A DNA stretch of 64,000 nucleotides from Agromyces subbeticus DSM 16689 (GCF_000421565.1 NZ_ATXG01000002.1:62001-126000); one strand, 5' to 3'. Shown: positions 44,529 through 54,029, counted from the first letter of the stretch. Numbers and translations are program-made. Notes: generated by a model from the letters alone, not told the origin.

Positions 44529-46265
44529 GTGAGCCGTCGAAGCGAGCGAGAGCAGAGCCGGAGACGGCGCCGTCGCACGAGCAGCGTCATCGCGGCGGCG
44601 GTCGCCATCGCGGCGCTCGTCGGCGGCGTCGGCGCCGTCGGCACCGCGTGGGCGACGGGCGGGCTCGACGCATGGATCGCCTCGGTGCCCGAGTGCATCG
44701 AGCCCGTCGAGCTCACGGTCGTGGCCGACCGGGCCATTGCATCGACCGTGCAGGCCGTCGCAGCCGAGTACGACGCGAGCGAGGCCGCCTGCTCGCGCAC
44801 GGAGGTGCTCGCGCAGGAGTCCGCAGACACCGCGGCCGTGCTCGCCTCGGGCACTGCCTCCGATGTCGATGCCTGGATCCCGGACTCGCCGGTGTGGCTC
44901 GTGCGCATGTCGAGCATGGCGCGCTCGCTCGGCCGCCCGGTGCCCGACATCGCGCTCGAGCGCTCGGTCGCGACGAGCCCGGTCGTCTTCGCGGCCCCCG
45001 TCAGTCGCGCCGAGGAGTTCGCCGATCGTGACGTCAGCTGGAAGGCGCTCCTGACCGGCGAGTTCCCGGCGCTGCTGCCCGACCCCGAGGCGTCGTCGGC
45101 GAGCCTGAACGCCCTGCAGTCGCTCGAGAGCCGGGCCGACATCACCCAGCCGCGGCAGTTCCAGGACGCCATGTTCGCCCTGAACGGCGAGGTGCCGGCG
45201 ACCGCCGACGCCGCGTTCGCCGCGCTCAGCGTCAGTGATCCCGGCACTGTCGCCATCGCGAGTGAACAGCAGATCGCGCTCCACAATCGCGAGGCGGGCG
45301 CAGAGCCGCTGCTCGCGCTCTATCCGGCCGACGGCAGTCTTGCGCTCAGCTATCCCTTCCTTCGGCTGCTCGATGAGACCGAGTTGGCGAAGCACCTGCC
45401 GGAGGCGGCTCGGCGGCGCGCGCAGAACGACGCCGAGGCGCTCGCGCTCGAACTCCGCGCGCGTGAGCTCGGAGCGTTGAAGATGGTGCTCTGGGAGGCG
45501 ACGGAGCGATTCGCGGCCGACGGCTTCCGTGATGGAAGCGGTGGCGGCACGCTCGAGCAGGACGGCGTGATCGAGGCACCGATCGAGGTGAGTTCGGCCG
45601 CGGCATCCGCTCAGGTCGCGATCCTCCGCACGTGGGGCGTCGTGAGTGTGCGCTCCCGGATCCTCACCGTGATCGACCTTTCGGGGTCGATGGAGGAGCC
45701 CACCGTGTCGGGCCAGCGCCGCATCGACGTGCTCCAGCAGGCGGCAGGCGCCACCCTGGCGCAGTTCTCGGGCCAGGTCGACCTCGGCATCTGGGGCTTC
45801 TCGACGCTCCGCTCGGGGGCCGAGGACTGGGAGTCGCTCGCCCCGATCGACCGCCTCTCGAACGACGCACACAAGCAACTGCTGAACGAGGTGATCGCGT
45901 CGCTGCCATCCCGGCTCGGTGGCGCCACCGGTCTCTACGACACCACGCTCGCCGCGGTGCAGAGTGTGCGCGCCGGTTACGACCCCGAGAAGGCCAACTC
46001 CGTGCTGCTGCTCACCGACGGACGCAACGAAGACGAGCACGGCATCTCGGGTGAGCAACTGCTGGCCGAGCTCGCCGCATTGAACGACCCGGAGAAGCCC
46101 GTGCCGGTGGTACTCGTGGGCATCGGCCCCGACACCGACCTCGAGGCGATGCGCAGGATCGCCGAGGCGACCGGCGGAGCCGCCTATTCGGCAGCCCGCC
46201 CCGAAGACCTCAGCGCGGTGCTCACCGACGCCCTGTCGCAGCGCGCGTGCCGTCCCAACTGCTGA
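44529..46265 (+). CDS. VWA-domain protein with N-terminal substrate-binding-like domain
   Basis: A 578-residue exported protein: a basic N terminus, membrane segment (about 17-40), then a region of about 300 residues resembling an extracellular solute-binding protein (VELTVVADRAIASTVQAVAAEY), and a C-terminal von Willebrand factor A domain (about 378-570). The MIDAS metal site begins at Asp383 in VIDLSGSMEE, with LTDGRNEDE later. It should sit on the outer face of the membrane; the ligand is unknown. The GTG start at 44529 has GGAG 5 nt upstream. A 237-bp gap before it holds an AT-rich patch around 44400-44425 but no clear promoter. Confidence 0.82.
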   Translation: MSRRSEREQSRRRRRRTSSVIAAAVAIAALVGGVGAVGTAWATGGLDAWIASVPECIEPVELTVVADRAIASTVQAVAAEYDASEAACSRTEVLAQESADTAAVLASGTASDVDAWIPDSPVWLVRMSSMARSLGRPVPDIALERSVATSPVVFAAPVSRAEEFADRDVSWKALLTGEFPALLPDPEASSASLNALQSLESRADITQPRQFQDAMFALNGEVPATADAAFAALSVSDPGTVAIASEQQIALHNREAGAEPLLALYPADGSLALSYPFLRLLDETELAKHLPEAARRRAQNDAEALALELRARELGALKMVLWEATERFAADGFRDGSGGGTLEQDGVIEAPIEVSSAAASAQVAILRTWGVVSVRSRILTVIDLSGSMEEPTVSGQRRIDVLQQAAGATLAQFSGQVDLGIWGFSTLRSGAEDWESLAPIDRLSNDAHKQLLNEVIASLPSRLGGATGLYDTTLAAVQSVRAGYDPEKANSVLLLTDGRNEDEHGISGEQLLAELAALNDPEKPVPVVLVGIGPDTDLEAMRRIAEATGGAAYSAARPEDLSAVLTDALSQRACRPNC

Positions 46266-46280
46266 GGCCGCGCGGCACGC

Positions 46281-46286
46281 TAGCGT
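46281..46286 (+). promoter_or_regulatory. -10 element (TAGCGT) of thiL
   Basis: TAGCGT ends 7 nt before ATG 46294. Confidence 0.5.
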
Positions 46287-46293
46287 GAGAGGC

Positions 46294-47304
46294 ATGCACG
46301 ACCCCCAGCGAGCGGATGCCGCGGCCGACCATCGCACCATCGGAGAACTCGGCGAAGACGCCGTGCTGGCACGCATCCTGCCGCGGCTGCGGGCCGGTGA
46401 TGCCGCGCTCCTCGGCGCCGGCGACGATGCCGCGGTCGTCGCGGCCGTCGATGGCCGGTTCGTGGTGACCACCGATCTGATGGTGCACGGGCCCGACTTC
46501 CGGCTGGCCTGGTCGAGCCCGTTCGAACTCGGCTGGAAGGCCGCGGCGACGAACCTCACGGATGTCGCGGCGATGGGCGCCCGACCCACCGCGTTGGTGG
46601 TCGCGATCGCCGCCCCGCCCTCGACCGATGCCTCGGTGCTCGAGGGCATCGCCAACGGCCTCCGCGAGGGGCTCGCCGCACTCGCGCCGGGTGCGGGCGT
46701 GGTGGGCGGCGACCTCTCTGCCTCTCCCGTGCTGACGATCGCGGTGACCGCGTTCGGTGACCTCGAGGGCCGTGCCCCGGTCACTCGCAGCGGCGCCCGC
46801 CCAGGCGACGTGCTCGCCCACGCCGGCGTACGAGGCGATGCCGCTCGAGGGCTCGCGCTGCTGTTCGGTGAGGCGAGAGACGCCGCAGGCGAGCCCGACG
46901 CCGCACTGGCCGAGGCGCTGCGGGCGCGGCATCCGCTGCTCATCGCGGCGCAGCTCGCACCCGAGCCGCCGGTCGCCGCCGGCGTCGCGGCCGCCGTGGC
47001 GGGTGCCACCGCCATGCTCGACGTCTCCGACGGCCTCGCCCGCGACGCCCGCCGCATCGCCCTCGCGAGCGGCGTCGGCCTCGACTTCTCGTCGGCGGCG
47101 CTCGGCCCCGACGTACGGCTCGCCCTCGCCGGCGCCGAAGACCACGGCCTGCTCGCGACGTTCCCGCCGGGAACGACGCTGCCTGCGCCCTTCGAGCGCA
47201 TCGGCTCGGTCACGGATGCCGCGGGGGCGCTCCTGCTCGACGGCGATCCGATCGGCGCCGACGGGTGGGACCCCTATTCGGGCTGGGACGGCCGTACGGG
47301 CTGA
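46294..47304 (+). CDS. thiL: Thiamine-phosphate kinase
   Basis: Phosphorylates thiamine phosphate to thiamine diphosphate, the active cofactor. The 336-residue product has the AIR-synthase-like fold: GAGDDAAVVAA near the N terminus, VTTDLMVHGPDF metal/nucleotide loop, TNLTDVAAMGARP, VGGDLSASP and the late DVSDGLARDA. ATG 46294 follows the -10 by 7 nt; a GTG at 46285 lies inside the -10 and is rejected. It converges on rsmD, and their 3' ends overlap by 31 bp (47274-47304). Confidence 0.94.
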   Translation: MHDPQRADAAADHRTIGELGEDAVLARILPRLRAGDAALLGAGDDAAVVAAVDGRFVVTTDLMVHGPDFRLAWSSPFELGWKAAATNLTDVAAMGARPTALVVAIAAPPSTDASVLEGIANGLREGLAALAPGAGVVGGDLSASPVLTIAVTAFGDLEGRAPVTRSGARPGDVLAHAGVRGDAARGLALLFGEARDAAGEPDAALAEALRARHPLLIAAQLAPEPPVAAGVAAAVAGATAMLDVSDGLARDARRIALASGVGLDFSSAALGPDVRLALAGAEDHGLLATFPPGTTLPAPFERIGSVTDAAGALLLDGDPIGADGWDPYSGWDGRTG

Positions 47305-47885
47305 TCGGGCTCGGCGGGCTGTACCGTGGTCGCCCACCAGAGCGTGGTCTCGCCGTAGTCGCGCCGCCGTTCGGCCGCGATGCCGCTCGGCCACTGCGGC
47401 TCGGGGGAGCGGGAGCTGCGCTCGACCATCACGACGGCGTCGGCGGCGAGGAGCGGCGCGAGCAGCTCGAGGTCGCGGGCGAGCGCGCTCTCTGACAGAT
47501 CGTACGGCGGATCGATGAACGCGATGTCGACGCCGGCCGGTGCGGTTTCGAGGTAGGCGGCCACCGCGCGCACGACCACACGGATGTGCGGCGCAGAGTG
47601 GCCTCGGGCGGCCTTCACGACGGCCGCCGCGTTGGCACGGCAGACCTCGGCCGCCGGCTTCGCACGCTCGACGAGCACGACATCGGTCGCGCCCCGGCTC
47701 GCCGCCTCGAGGCCGAGGGCACCCGACCCAGCGTACAGATCGAGCACTCGGGACCCCTCGAGGGCATCTCGCGCCTCGAGGGCAGAGAAGATCGCCTCGC
47801 GCACGCGGTCGCTCGTCGGCCGGGTGCCGGCGCGCGGCACGCGGAGGGTCAGGGAGCCGGCGAATCCGGAAATGATACGGGTCAT
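47274..47885 (-). CDS. rsmD: 16S rRNA (guanine(966)-N(2))-methyltransferase
   Basis: A SAM-dependent methyltransferase of 203 residues. It starts MTRIISGFAGSLTL as typical for RsmD, has the RPTSDRVREAIFSAL motif, the SAM-binding VLDLYAGSGALGLEAASRG, and catalytic FIDPPYDLS. It modifies G966 of 16S rRNA in the 30S subunit. ATG 47885 is set by homology; a -10 TATGCT lies 9 nt upstream on the minus strand. The frame continues upstream only as a shadow of the TPR gene. The last 31 bp overlap thiL on the opposite strand. In many actinobacteria rsmD neighbours recG and coaD, as here. Confidence 0.94.
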   Translation of the reverse strand: MTRIISGFAGSLTLRVPRAGTRPTSDRVREAIFSALEARDALEGSRVLDLYAGSGALGLEAASRGATDVVLVERAKPAAEVCRANAAAVVKAARGHSAPHIRVVVRAVAAYLETAPAGVDIAFIDPPYDLSESALARDLELLAPLLAADAVVMVERSSRSPEPQWPSGIAAERRRDYGETTLWWATTVQPAEPDQPVRPSQPE

Positions 47886-47894
47886 GCTCAGGGC

Positions 47895-47900
47895 AGCATA
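47895..47900 (-). promoter_or_regulatory. -10 element (TATGCT) of rsmD
   Basis: Minus strand TATGCT, ending 9 nt before ATG 47885. Confidence 0.45.
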
Positions 47901-47910
47901 ACGTTCGGTG

Positions 47911-47972
47911 TCGTCGCGCTGCCATGATGGGGTGCTGCGCTGCATGACGGCTCGTCGCGCTGCCATGATGGG
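47911..47972 (+). repeat. 21-bp direct repeat, period 41 bp, in the rsmD/TPR divergent gap
   Basis: Positions 47911-47931 and 47952-47972 are identical over 21 bases (core CGTCGCGCTGCCATGATGGG). The second copy contains the CATGAT -10 of the TPR gene. It looks like a local duplication of the promoter segment. Confidence 0.8.
47964..47969 (+). promoter_or_regulatory. -10 element (CATGAT), leaderless start of the TPR gene
   Basis: CATGAT ends 6 nt before GTG 47976; it lies inside the second copy of the 21-bp repeat. Confidence 0.4.
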
Positions 47973-47975
47973 TGG

Positions 47976-48782
47976 GTGGATGACTCGACAGACCAGGTGC
48001 CCGCCGACCCGTCCCGACACCGCGGCGCCGAACAGCAGATGATCGACCGACTCTGGGACTTCAGCGACCCGGCGGCCAGCGAGGAGCGGTTCCGGGAGGC
48101 CGCCGACGACGACGGCAACTCCGCGCACCTTCGCGCCGTGATGACGACCCAGCTGGCCAGGGCGCTCGGCATCCAGGGCAGGGCGGGGGAGGCACTCGCC
48201 GCGCTCGAGTCGGTCACCGCCGGAGTGCCCGCGAGCGATTCCCCGGCGGATGCCGCGGAGCTGCGCGCGCGAGTGGCCATCGAGCGGGGGCGGCTCGCGG
48301 CATCCGCCGGCCTGCCTGCCGACGCCATTCCCGAGCTGACCCGCGGGGTGCGCGAAGCGGCGCTCGCGGCCTCGCCGTTCCTCGTGCTCGATGCCCTGCA
48401 CATGCTCGCGCTGAACGACGCCGGGCACGAAGAGGAGTGGGCCGCTGAGGGCTTCGACGTGCTCGCCGGTGTGCGCGACGCCCGGGTGCTGCGGTGGGGC
48501 ATCGCCCTGCACAACAACCTCGGCTGGACCATGCACGACGCAGGCCGGGCCCAAGCAGCGCTCTCGCACTTCGAGCAGGCGGTCGAGGCGGCCGATCGCT
48601 TCGGCACGACCGAGCAGCGCCACGTCGCCCGATGGTCGGTCGCGCGCTGTTTGCGCAGCCTCGATCGCATCGACGAGGCCCTCGCTCTGCAGCGGGAACT
48701 CGCTGCCGCGAGACCCGATGACCCGTACGTGCAGGCCGAGCTCGCCGCGCTGACGGAGGCGGAGCCTACGATCGACGCATGA
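47976..48782 (+). CDS. Tetratricopeptide-repeat protein
   Basis: A 268-residue soluble protein, acidic and alanine-rich. It is mainly helical with TPR-like pairs, the clearest being NNLGWTMHDAGRAQAALSHF (about residues 182-201) followed by a matching RWSVARCLRSLDRIDEALAL repeat. Several less regular repeats precede it. TPR domains mediate protein-protein contact; no catalytic motif is seen. GTG 47976 is set by the -10 element. It overlaps recG by 4 nt (ATGA), so it is probably translated together with the helicase, and such an upstream TPR gene is common near recG in related genomes (recollection, not checked). Confidence 0.8.
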   Translation: MDDSTDQVPADPSRHRGAEQQMIDRLWDFSDPAASEERFREAADDDGNSAHLRAVMTTQLARALGIQGRAGEALAALESVTAGVPASDSPADAAELRARVAIERGRLAASAGLPADAIPELTRGVREAALAASPFLVLDALHMLALNDAGHEEEWAAEGFDVLAGVRDARVLRWGIALHNNLGWTMHDAGRAQAALSHFEQAVEAADRFGTTEQRHVARWSVARCLRSLDRIDEALALQRELAAARPDDPYVQAELAALTEAEPTIDA

Positions 48783-51019
48783 CCGAGGGCGCAGACGCGA
48801 TCACCGACGGGGCGACGCCGCCGGGATCGTTCACCCTCGATTCGCGCCTGTCGGGTGCCCTGGGCGGTCGCACGGCGCAGGCCTTCGAGCGTGGATTCGG
48901 GCACCGAACGGTCGGCGACCTGCTCGCGCACTACCCGCGTCGCTATGCGATGCGCGGTGAGCTCACGGCGCTCGCGACGCTGCCGCTCGACGAGAACATC
49001 ACGATCATCGCCGAGGTGATCGAGGTGGGCGAGCGGTCGATGCGCGCCCGGCGCGGCTCGATCGTCGAGGCGAAGATCACCGACGGCACCGGCGTGCTGA
49101 CCCTCACGTTCTTCAACCAGCGCTGGCGCGCGGCCGACCTCCGCCCAGGGCGGCGGGGCATCTTCGCCGGCAAGGTGAGCGACTACAAGGGACAGCGGCA
49201 GCTCGCCCACCCCGACTACGAGCTCTTCGACGATGCCGCCCCGCTCGAGGCCGGCGACGCCGCGGCCAAGCGATGGGCCGAGGCGCCGATCCCGATCTAC
49301 CCGGCCACCGGCACGCTCGCCAGCTGGCAGATCGCGAAGGCCGTCGAGCTCGTGCTCGACGGGCTCGCGCCCCTCGACGACCCGCTTCCCCTGAGCGTGC
49401 GGCAGTCGCAGTCGCTGCTCGCGCACCGCGACGCCCTCGAACTCGTGCACCGGCCCGAACGCGACGGCGACTGGAAGAGCGCGCGGCGCACCCTGCGCTT
49501 CACCGAGGCGTTCGTGCTGCAGACCGCCCTGCTCGCCCGCCGAGCCGAGTTGAGGACGCACGCGACCGCTGCACGGCTTCCTGTCGCGGGCGGGCTCCTC
49601 GAACGGTTCGACGCCGCCATGCCGTTCACCCTCACGGGCGACCAGCTCGAGGTCGGCGCCGAGATCGCCCACGACCTCGGCGAGCCGGTGCCGATGAATC
49701 GGCTGGTGCAGGGCGAGGTCGGCTCGGGAAAGACCGTCGTCGCGCTGCGGGCGATGCTCGCCGTCGCCGACTCAGGCGGCCAATCGGCACTGCTCGCCCC
49801 GACTGAGGTGCTCGCGGGCCAGCACCTCAGGTCGATCGCGAAGATGCTCGGTCCCGATCTCGCGGCCGAGCTCATGCCCACGCTCATCACCGGCCAGCTG
49901 CCTCTCGCCGAGCGCAAGAAGGCGCTGCTCCGCGCGGCCGCCGGCCAGTCGCGCATCGTCGTGGGCACGCACGCCCTGCTCGGCGAGACAGTCTCCTTCG
50001 CCGACCTCGGGCTCGTGGTGGTCGACGAGCAGCATCGATTCGGCGTCGAACAGCGCGAGGCGCTGCGGCTCAAGGGCCGCAACCCCCCGCACGTGCTCGT
50101 GCTCACGGCCACCCCCATTCCGCGGACCGTCGCGATGACCGTCTTCGGCGACCTCGACGTCTCGACCATCCGCGAGCTTCCGGCCGGTCGCGCCGGCATC
50201 ACGTCCCAGGTCGTGCCGCTCGCGATCCGACCGGCATGGCGGCCCCGCATCTGGGAACGCCTCGCCGAAGAGCTCGCGCAAGGGCGCCAGGCGTTCGTGG
50301 TGTGTCCGGCGATCGAGCCGAAGGTCCTCGAAGAGGGCGCCGCGGCCGAGGCCGCCGTCGCCGAGGCGGGCTCGGGCGGCAACGCACCGACGGATGCCGC
50401 GGCCCCCGTCGCATCCGTCGCCGCCGTGCTCGCCGAGCTGCTGGCGCATCCCCGGTTCGCCGAGACCCGCGTCGCACCCCTCCACGGGCGAATGTCGGCC
50501 GACGAGAAAGACGCCACGATGCGCGCTTTCGCGGCCGGTGAACTCGACGTGCTGGTCGCCACGACCGTGATCGAGGTCGGCGTCGACGTGCCGAACGCGA
50601 GCGCGATGGTCGTCGTCGACGCCGATCGGTTCGGCGTCTCGCAGCTGCACCAGCTGCGCGGCCGGGTGGGGCGCGGCAGCGTGCCGGGCATCTGCCTCCT
50701 GGTCACCTCGGCCGTGCCCGGCTCGCTCGCGCTGCAGCGTGTCGAGGCGGTCGCGGCCACGCTCGACGGCTTCGACCTCGCGCAGGCCGACCTCGAGCTG
50801 CGGCAAGAGGGAGACGTGCTCGGCGCCACCCAGTCTGGCGGCCGTTCCTCGCTGAAGCTCCTCAAGGTGGCCCGTGACGGCGACCTCATCGCCGAGGCCC
50901 GCGAGCTCGCGCACGACGTGCTCGCGAGCGGTGGGGGCCTCGCCGACCATCCGGCCCTCGCGGCCGCGGTGCGCCGTCGCCTCGACGAGGAGACGAGCGG
51001 TTACTTGAGCAAGGGCTGA
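48779..51019 (+). CDS. recG: ATP-dependent DNA helicase
   Basis: A double-strand DNA translocase that regresses stalled forks and branch-migrates Holliday junctions. The 746-residue product has an N-terminal wedge/OB domain ([21 protein letters not shown]), then SF2 motor domains: Walker A GEVGSGKT with Lys318, DEQH box [26 protein letters not shown] and the motif VI region [10 protein letters not shown] low-complexity Ala-rich insertion (about residues 515-545) sits inside the second motor domain. ATG 48779 overlaps the TPR gene. The stop codon lies in the first of three 18-bp tandem repeats. Confidence 0.96.
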   Translation: MTEGADAITDGATPPGSFTLDSRLSGALGGRTAQAFERGFGHRTVGDLLAHYPRRYAMRGELTALATLPLDENITIIAEVIEVGERSMRARRGSIVEAKITDGTGVLTLTFFNQRWRAADLRPGRRGIFAGKVSDYKGQRQLAHPDYELFDDAAPLEAGDAAAKRWAEAPIPIYPATGTLASWQIAKAVELVLDGLAPLDDPLPLSVRQSQSLLAHRDALELVHRPERDGDWKSARRTLRFTEAFVLQTALLARRAELRTHATAARLPVAGGLLERFDAAMPFTLTGDQLEVGAEIAHDLGEPVPMNRLVQGEVGSGKTVVALRAMLAVADSGGQSALLAPTEVLAGQHLRSIAKMLGPDLAAELMPTLITGQLPLAERKKALLRAAAGQSRIVVGTHALLGETVSFADLGLVVVDEQHRFGVEQREALRLKGRNPPHVLVLTATPIPRTVAMTVFGDLDVSTIRELPAGRAGITSQVVPLAIRPAWRPRIWERLAEELAQGRQAFVVCPAIEPKVLEEGAAAEAAVAEAGSGGNAPTDAAAPVASVAAVLAELLAHPRFAETRVAPLHGRMSADEKDATMRAFAAGELDVLVATTVIEVGVDVPNASAMVVVDADRFGVSQLHQLRGRVGRGSVPGICLLVTSAVPGSLALQRVEAVAATLDGFDLAQADLELRQEGDVLGATQSGGRSSLKLLKVARDGDLIAEARELAHDVLASGGGLADHPALAAAVRRRLDEETSGYLSKG

Positions 51020-51066
51020 AACCGGAGCACGGGCTGAAACCGGAGCACGGGTTGAAACCAGAGCAA
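51013..51066 (+). repeat. Three tandem 18-bp repeats at the 3' end of recG
   Basis: Units at 51013-51030, 51031-51048 (identical, GGGCTGAAACCGGAGCAC) and 51049-51066 (three changes plus a terminal base). The recG stop codon is in the first unit. Too few and too short for a CRISPR array, and without spacers. Confidence 0.85.
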
Positions 51067-51073
51067 GAGTCGA

Positions 51074-51106
51074 GGCTGTGCACAGCCTCCGAGACTGTGC
51101 ACAGCC
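51074..51106. other. Paired palindromes / hairpin between recG and coaD
   Basis: CTGTGCACAG occurs at 51076-51085 and 51095-51104, 19 bp centre to centre, each self-complementary. Together GGCTGTGCACAG (51074-51085) and CTGTGCACAGCC (51095-51106) can form a 12-bp stem with a 9-nt loop. It ends 1 bp before the coaD -35 hexamer. It is either a two-site operator or a U-less terminator of recG. Confidence 0.6.
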
Positions 51107-51107
51107 C

Positions 51108-51136
51108 CTGACGACCGGCCACGCGGGCAGTACGCT
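51108..51136 (+). promoter_or_regulatory. Promoter of coaD
   Basis: -35 CTGACG (51108-51113), 17-bp spacer, -10 TACGCT (51131-51136), then 7 nt to ATG 51144. Confidence 0.6.
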
Positions 51137-51143
51137 GGAGCGT

Positions 51144-51635
51144 ATGCAGCGGATCGCCGTCGTCCCAGGATCGTTCGACCCCGTCACGCTCGGCCATCTC
51201 GATGTCATCGGGCGGGCCGCGGGGCTCTACGACGAGCTGCATGTCGTGGTGGTGCACAACCCCGACAAGTCGGCGCTGCTGCCCATCGGCCAGCGGGTGT
51301 CGCTCATCGAGCGCTCGATCGCCGACGCCGGCATCCAGGGGCGCATCGTGGTCGCATCGTGGAGCATGGGTCTCCTCGTCGACTACTGCACCGACGTCGG
51401 GGCATCCGTGCTCGTGAAGGGCGTGCGATCGCAGCTCGACGTCGCCTACGAGACGCCCATGGCCATCGTCAACCGGCATCTCGCCGGGGTCGAGACCGTC
51501 TTCCTCCTTCCCGATCCGGCCAACGCGCACGTGTCGAGCTCGCTCGTGCGCCAGGTGTCCGCCCTCGGCGGCGACGTCGCGCCCTACGTGCCGGCCTCCG
51601 TCTCCGAGTACCTCCAGTCGGCGATGACGCCATGA
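51144..51635 (+). CDS. coaD: Pantetheine-phosphate adenylyltransferase
   Basis: Adenylylates 4'-phosphopantetheine to dephospho-CoA, the penultimate step of coenzyme A synthesis. The 163-residue nucleotidyltransferase has the [14 protein letters not shown] motif (T/HxGH) at the N terminus, [12 protein letters not shown] in the middle and the C-terminal [15 protein letters not shown] (ISSS-type loop). ATG 51144 is supported by the promoter 7 nt upstream; the frame upstream crosses the palindromes and is non-coding. Its stop overlaps the start of the second moxR gene by 4 nt (ATGA). Confidence 0.96.
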   Translation: MQRIAVVPGSFDPVTLGHLDVIGRAAGLYDELHVVVVHNPDKSALLPIGQRVSLIERSIADAGIQGRIVVASWSMGLLVDYCTDVGASVLVKGVRSQLDVAYETPMAIVNRHLAGVETVFLLPDPANAHVSSSLVRQVSALGGDVAPYVPASVSEYLQSAMTP

Positions 51636-52636
51636 CCGACACCGCCGCCGTCACGGCGAAGATGAGCATCGACGAGGTCGGGGTGCGTGCCGCGGCCATC
51701 GTGCAGAACGTCGAGGCGGTCATCGCGGGCAAGCGCGACGCGGTCACGAGCGCCCTCACCGTGCTGCTCGCCGAGGGTCACCTGCTCATCGAAGACGTGC
51801 CGGGCGTCGGCAAGACGATGCTCGCCAAGACCCTCGCCCGCTCGGTCGACGCGACGGTCAGTCGCATCCAGTTCACTCCCGACCTGCTGCCGAGCGACGT
51901 GACCGGCGTCTCGGTCTTCGACCAGGCGAGTCGTCGCTTCGAGTTCAAGCACGGGCCGGTGTTCGCGAACATCGTGATCGGCGACGAGATCAACCGGGCG
52001 AGCCCGAAGACGCAATCGGCCCTGCTCGAATGCATGGAGGAGCGGCAGGTCACGGCCGACGGCACGACGTACCGCCTCGAACCGCCCTTCACGGTGATCG
52101 CGACGCAGAACCCCGTCGAGATGGAGGGCACGTACCCGCTGCCCGAGGCGCAGCGCGACCGATTCATGGCGCGCATCTCCATGGGCTATCCCTCGTCGGC
52201 CGACGAGCTGGCGATGCTCTCGACCCGAGAGACCTCGAGCCCGCTCGACTCCCTGGGGCCGGTCGTCACGCTCGACGAGCTCCGCGGCATGATCGAGGCG
52301 GTGCAGCACGTGTTCACCTCGCAGCCGGTCAAGGAGTACGCGGTCGAGCTCGCACGGACTACGCGCGACGACCGACAATTGCGGCTCGGCGCCAGCCCGA
52401 GGGCGACTCTGCAGCTGATTCGGGCGGCGAAGGCGCATGCCGCCATGCACGGTCGCGACTTCGTGCTACCCGACGACGTCGACGCGCTCGCGGTGCCGGT
52501 GCTGGCGCACCGCCTCGTGCCGACGAGTCGTGCGATCGGTGCGCATGACCGCGACAGCGGGCCGCTCATCGACGCCATCGTGCGCCGCATCGTGGGGGAG
52601 ACGCCGGTTCCGGTCGGCAGCGCTCGAAGGAACTGA
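51632..52636 (+). CDS. MoxR-family AAA+ ATPase (second copy)
   Basis: A 334-residue paralogue of the MoxR at 31868. Walker [10 protein letters not shown] with Lys61, Walker [11 protein letters not shown], and [19 protein letters not shown] are intact. It is the first gene of a second moxR-duf58-transglutaminase set and overlaps coaD by 4 nt, so it probably shares the coaD promoter, although an internal promoter cannot be excluded. The C-terminal lid region differs from copy 1 and ends in a basic tail. It probably assembles or remodels the envelope complex formed by the two downstream products. Confidence 0.95.
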   Translation: MTDTAAVTAKMSIDEVGVRAAAIVQNVEAVIAGKRDAVTSALTVLLAEGHLLIEDVPGVGKTMLAKTLARSVDATVSRIQFTPDLLPSDVTGVSVFDQASRRFEFKHGPVFANIVIGDEINRASPKTQSALLECMEERQVTADGTTYRLEPPFTVIATQNPVEMEGTYPLPEAQRDRFMARISMGYPSSADELAMLSTRETSSPLDSLGPVVTLDELRGMIEAVQHVFTSQPVKEYAVELARTTRDDRQLRLGASPRATLQLIRAAKAHAAMHGRDFVLPDDVDALAVPVLAHRLVPTSRAIGAHDRDSGPLIDAIVRRIVGETPVPVGSARRN

Positions 52637-52637
52637 C

Positions 52638-54029
52638 ATGTGGCGCCCACGCTCCGTAAAAGTCGCGATCTGGCCGCGACTCACCCGGCGCGGCGCCACG
52701 CTCGTGATCGTGGGCGTACTCCTCCTGGCGCTGTCGCTGTGGTTCGACCTGCGCGACATCCTCGTGCTCGCTTTCGTCGGCATCGCGATGCCGGGCGTGG
52801 CGGCCCTCTTCGTCGCACTGCGCACGCCGCGCCTCGCCGTGACCCGGCGCTTCGCGCCGCCGGTCATCGCCGCCGGAGGTTCGACGCTCGTCGCCCTCGT
52901 CGTCAAGAACCGTTCACGCCGCACCTTCGACGGCGCCCACTGGCGAGACGGCGTGCCCTCCGGACTCGCATCGGCGCCCGAGGCCATCCTGCCCGCGATC
53001 GGCCCGTACGAGTCGATGCTGCCGGCAGGCGACGACACCGTGCGCCTCGAGTACCGGCTCCGGATGCCGCGTCGCGGCGTGTTCCAGGTCGGCCCGTTGC
53101 GCGTGGGCATCTCCGATCCCTTCGGGCTCGCCCGCATCGACCGCGACGTGGGCAACGGCCATGAGGTGGTGGTGACGCCGAGGGTGACTCCGCTCGATGC
53201 CGCTCTCGGCTCCGCGGCGAGTGTCGACGGCGTGCTCAACGGGCTGCAGCGACGCACGCACCCCAACTCCGACGAGCTGATCGCCCGGGAGTACCGCTAC
53301 GGCGACCCCATGCGCCGGGTGAACTGGGCCGCCACGGCCCGCCGCGGCGAGCTGATGGTGCGCGAAGAGGAGCAGCGCGGCGATCCCGAAGCGCGCATCG
53401 TGCTCGACACGACGCTCGCAGGCCGGCCGAAGTCCTCGGCCTATCGCCGTGAGGGTGCCGAAGACACCCATTTCGGATTCGAACTCGGCGTCGAGGTCGC
53501 TGCCTCGGTGGGCATGCACCTGCTCGAGCGGGGGTTCCGAGTGCGATGCGATCGGGTCGACGATCCAGAGCGCAGCCTGCTCTCCGAAGACTCCGGTGCC
53601 GGCTATCGCATGCCCGGCGGCGATCACCTGCTGCTCGAGGGTCTCGCGCGGCTCGAGCAACCGTCATCGCACCCGTCGTCGCGTGACGTGCAGCACGCGC
53701 CGGCGCACGCATCGGGTCCGCGCGGGCGCGAGGCGCGCATGCCGGGCTTCGCCGTGCTCATCGATCCCGACGAACACGATGCCCGCACGCTCGTGGCGTT
53801 GCGATCGACCTTCGAACCCGCGGTCGCCTTCGTGACCGAGACGGTCGCCCCCTCGGTCATCGAGGCGCTCGAGAAGTCCGACTGGCGCGTCGTCCGCGTG
53901 CGGCGGGCCGCCGACATCGCCTCGGCGTGGGCGGGGTCGGCTGCTCCCATGCCGTCGTCCGCACCCACTGCGGTGAGCTCGACCGCTGGCGCCGCGTCGC
54001 CCGACCTGTTCACCACGGAGACGGGGTGA
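52638..54029 (+). CDS. DUF58 domain-containing membrane protein (second copy)
   Basis: A 463-residue partner of the upstream MoxR. Two adjacent membrane helices (about 17-55) are followed by a beta-rich region and the DUF58 core, with REYRYGDPMRRVNWAATARR near residue 215. The C-terminal 60 residues are Ser/Ala/Pro-rich. ATG 52638 follows CGAAGGAAC and lies 1 bp after the moxR stop. It differs from copy 1 in lacking the long basic N-terminal extension. The transglutaminase gene starts 3 bp later, so all three are one transcription unit. Confidence 0.92.
   Translation: MWRPRSVKVAIWPRLTRRGATLVIVGVLLLALSLWFDLRDILVLAFVGIAMPGVAALFVALRTPRLAVTRRFAPPVIAAGGSTLVALVVKNRSRRTFDGAHWRDGVPSGLASAPEAILPAIGPYESMLPAGDDTVRLEYRLRMPRRGVFQVGPLRVGISDPFGLARIDRDVGNGHEVVVTPRVTPLDAALGSAASVDGVLNGLQRRTHPNSDELIAREYRYGDPMRRVNWAATARRGELMVREEEQRGDPEARIVLDTTLAGRPKSSAYRREGAEDTHFGFELGVEVAASVGMHLLERGFRVRCDRVDDPERSLLSEDSGAGYRMPGGDHLLLEGLARLEQPSSHPSSRDVQHAPAHASGPRGREARMPGFAVLIDPDEHDARTLVALRSTFEPAVAFVTETVAPSVIEALEKSDWRVVRVRRAADIASAWAGSAAPMPSSAPTAVSSTAGAASPDLFTTETG

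Noticed and set aside
51013-51066. Possible CRISPR-like repeats
   Set aside because: Only three 18-bp units directly abutting, without spacers or cas genes.
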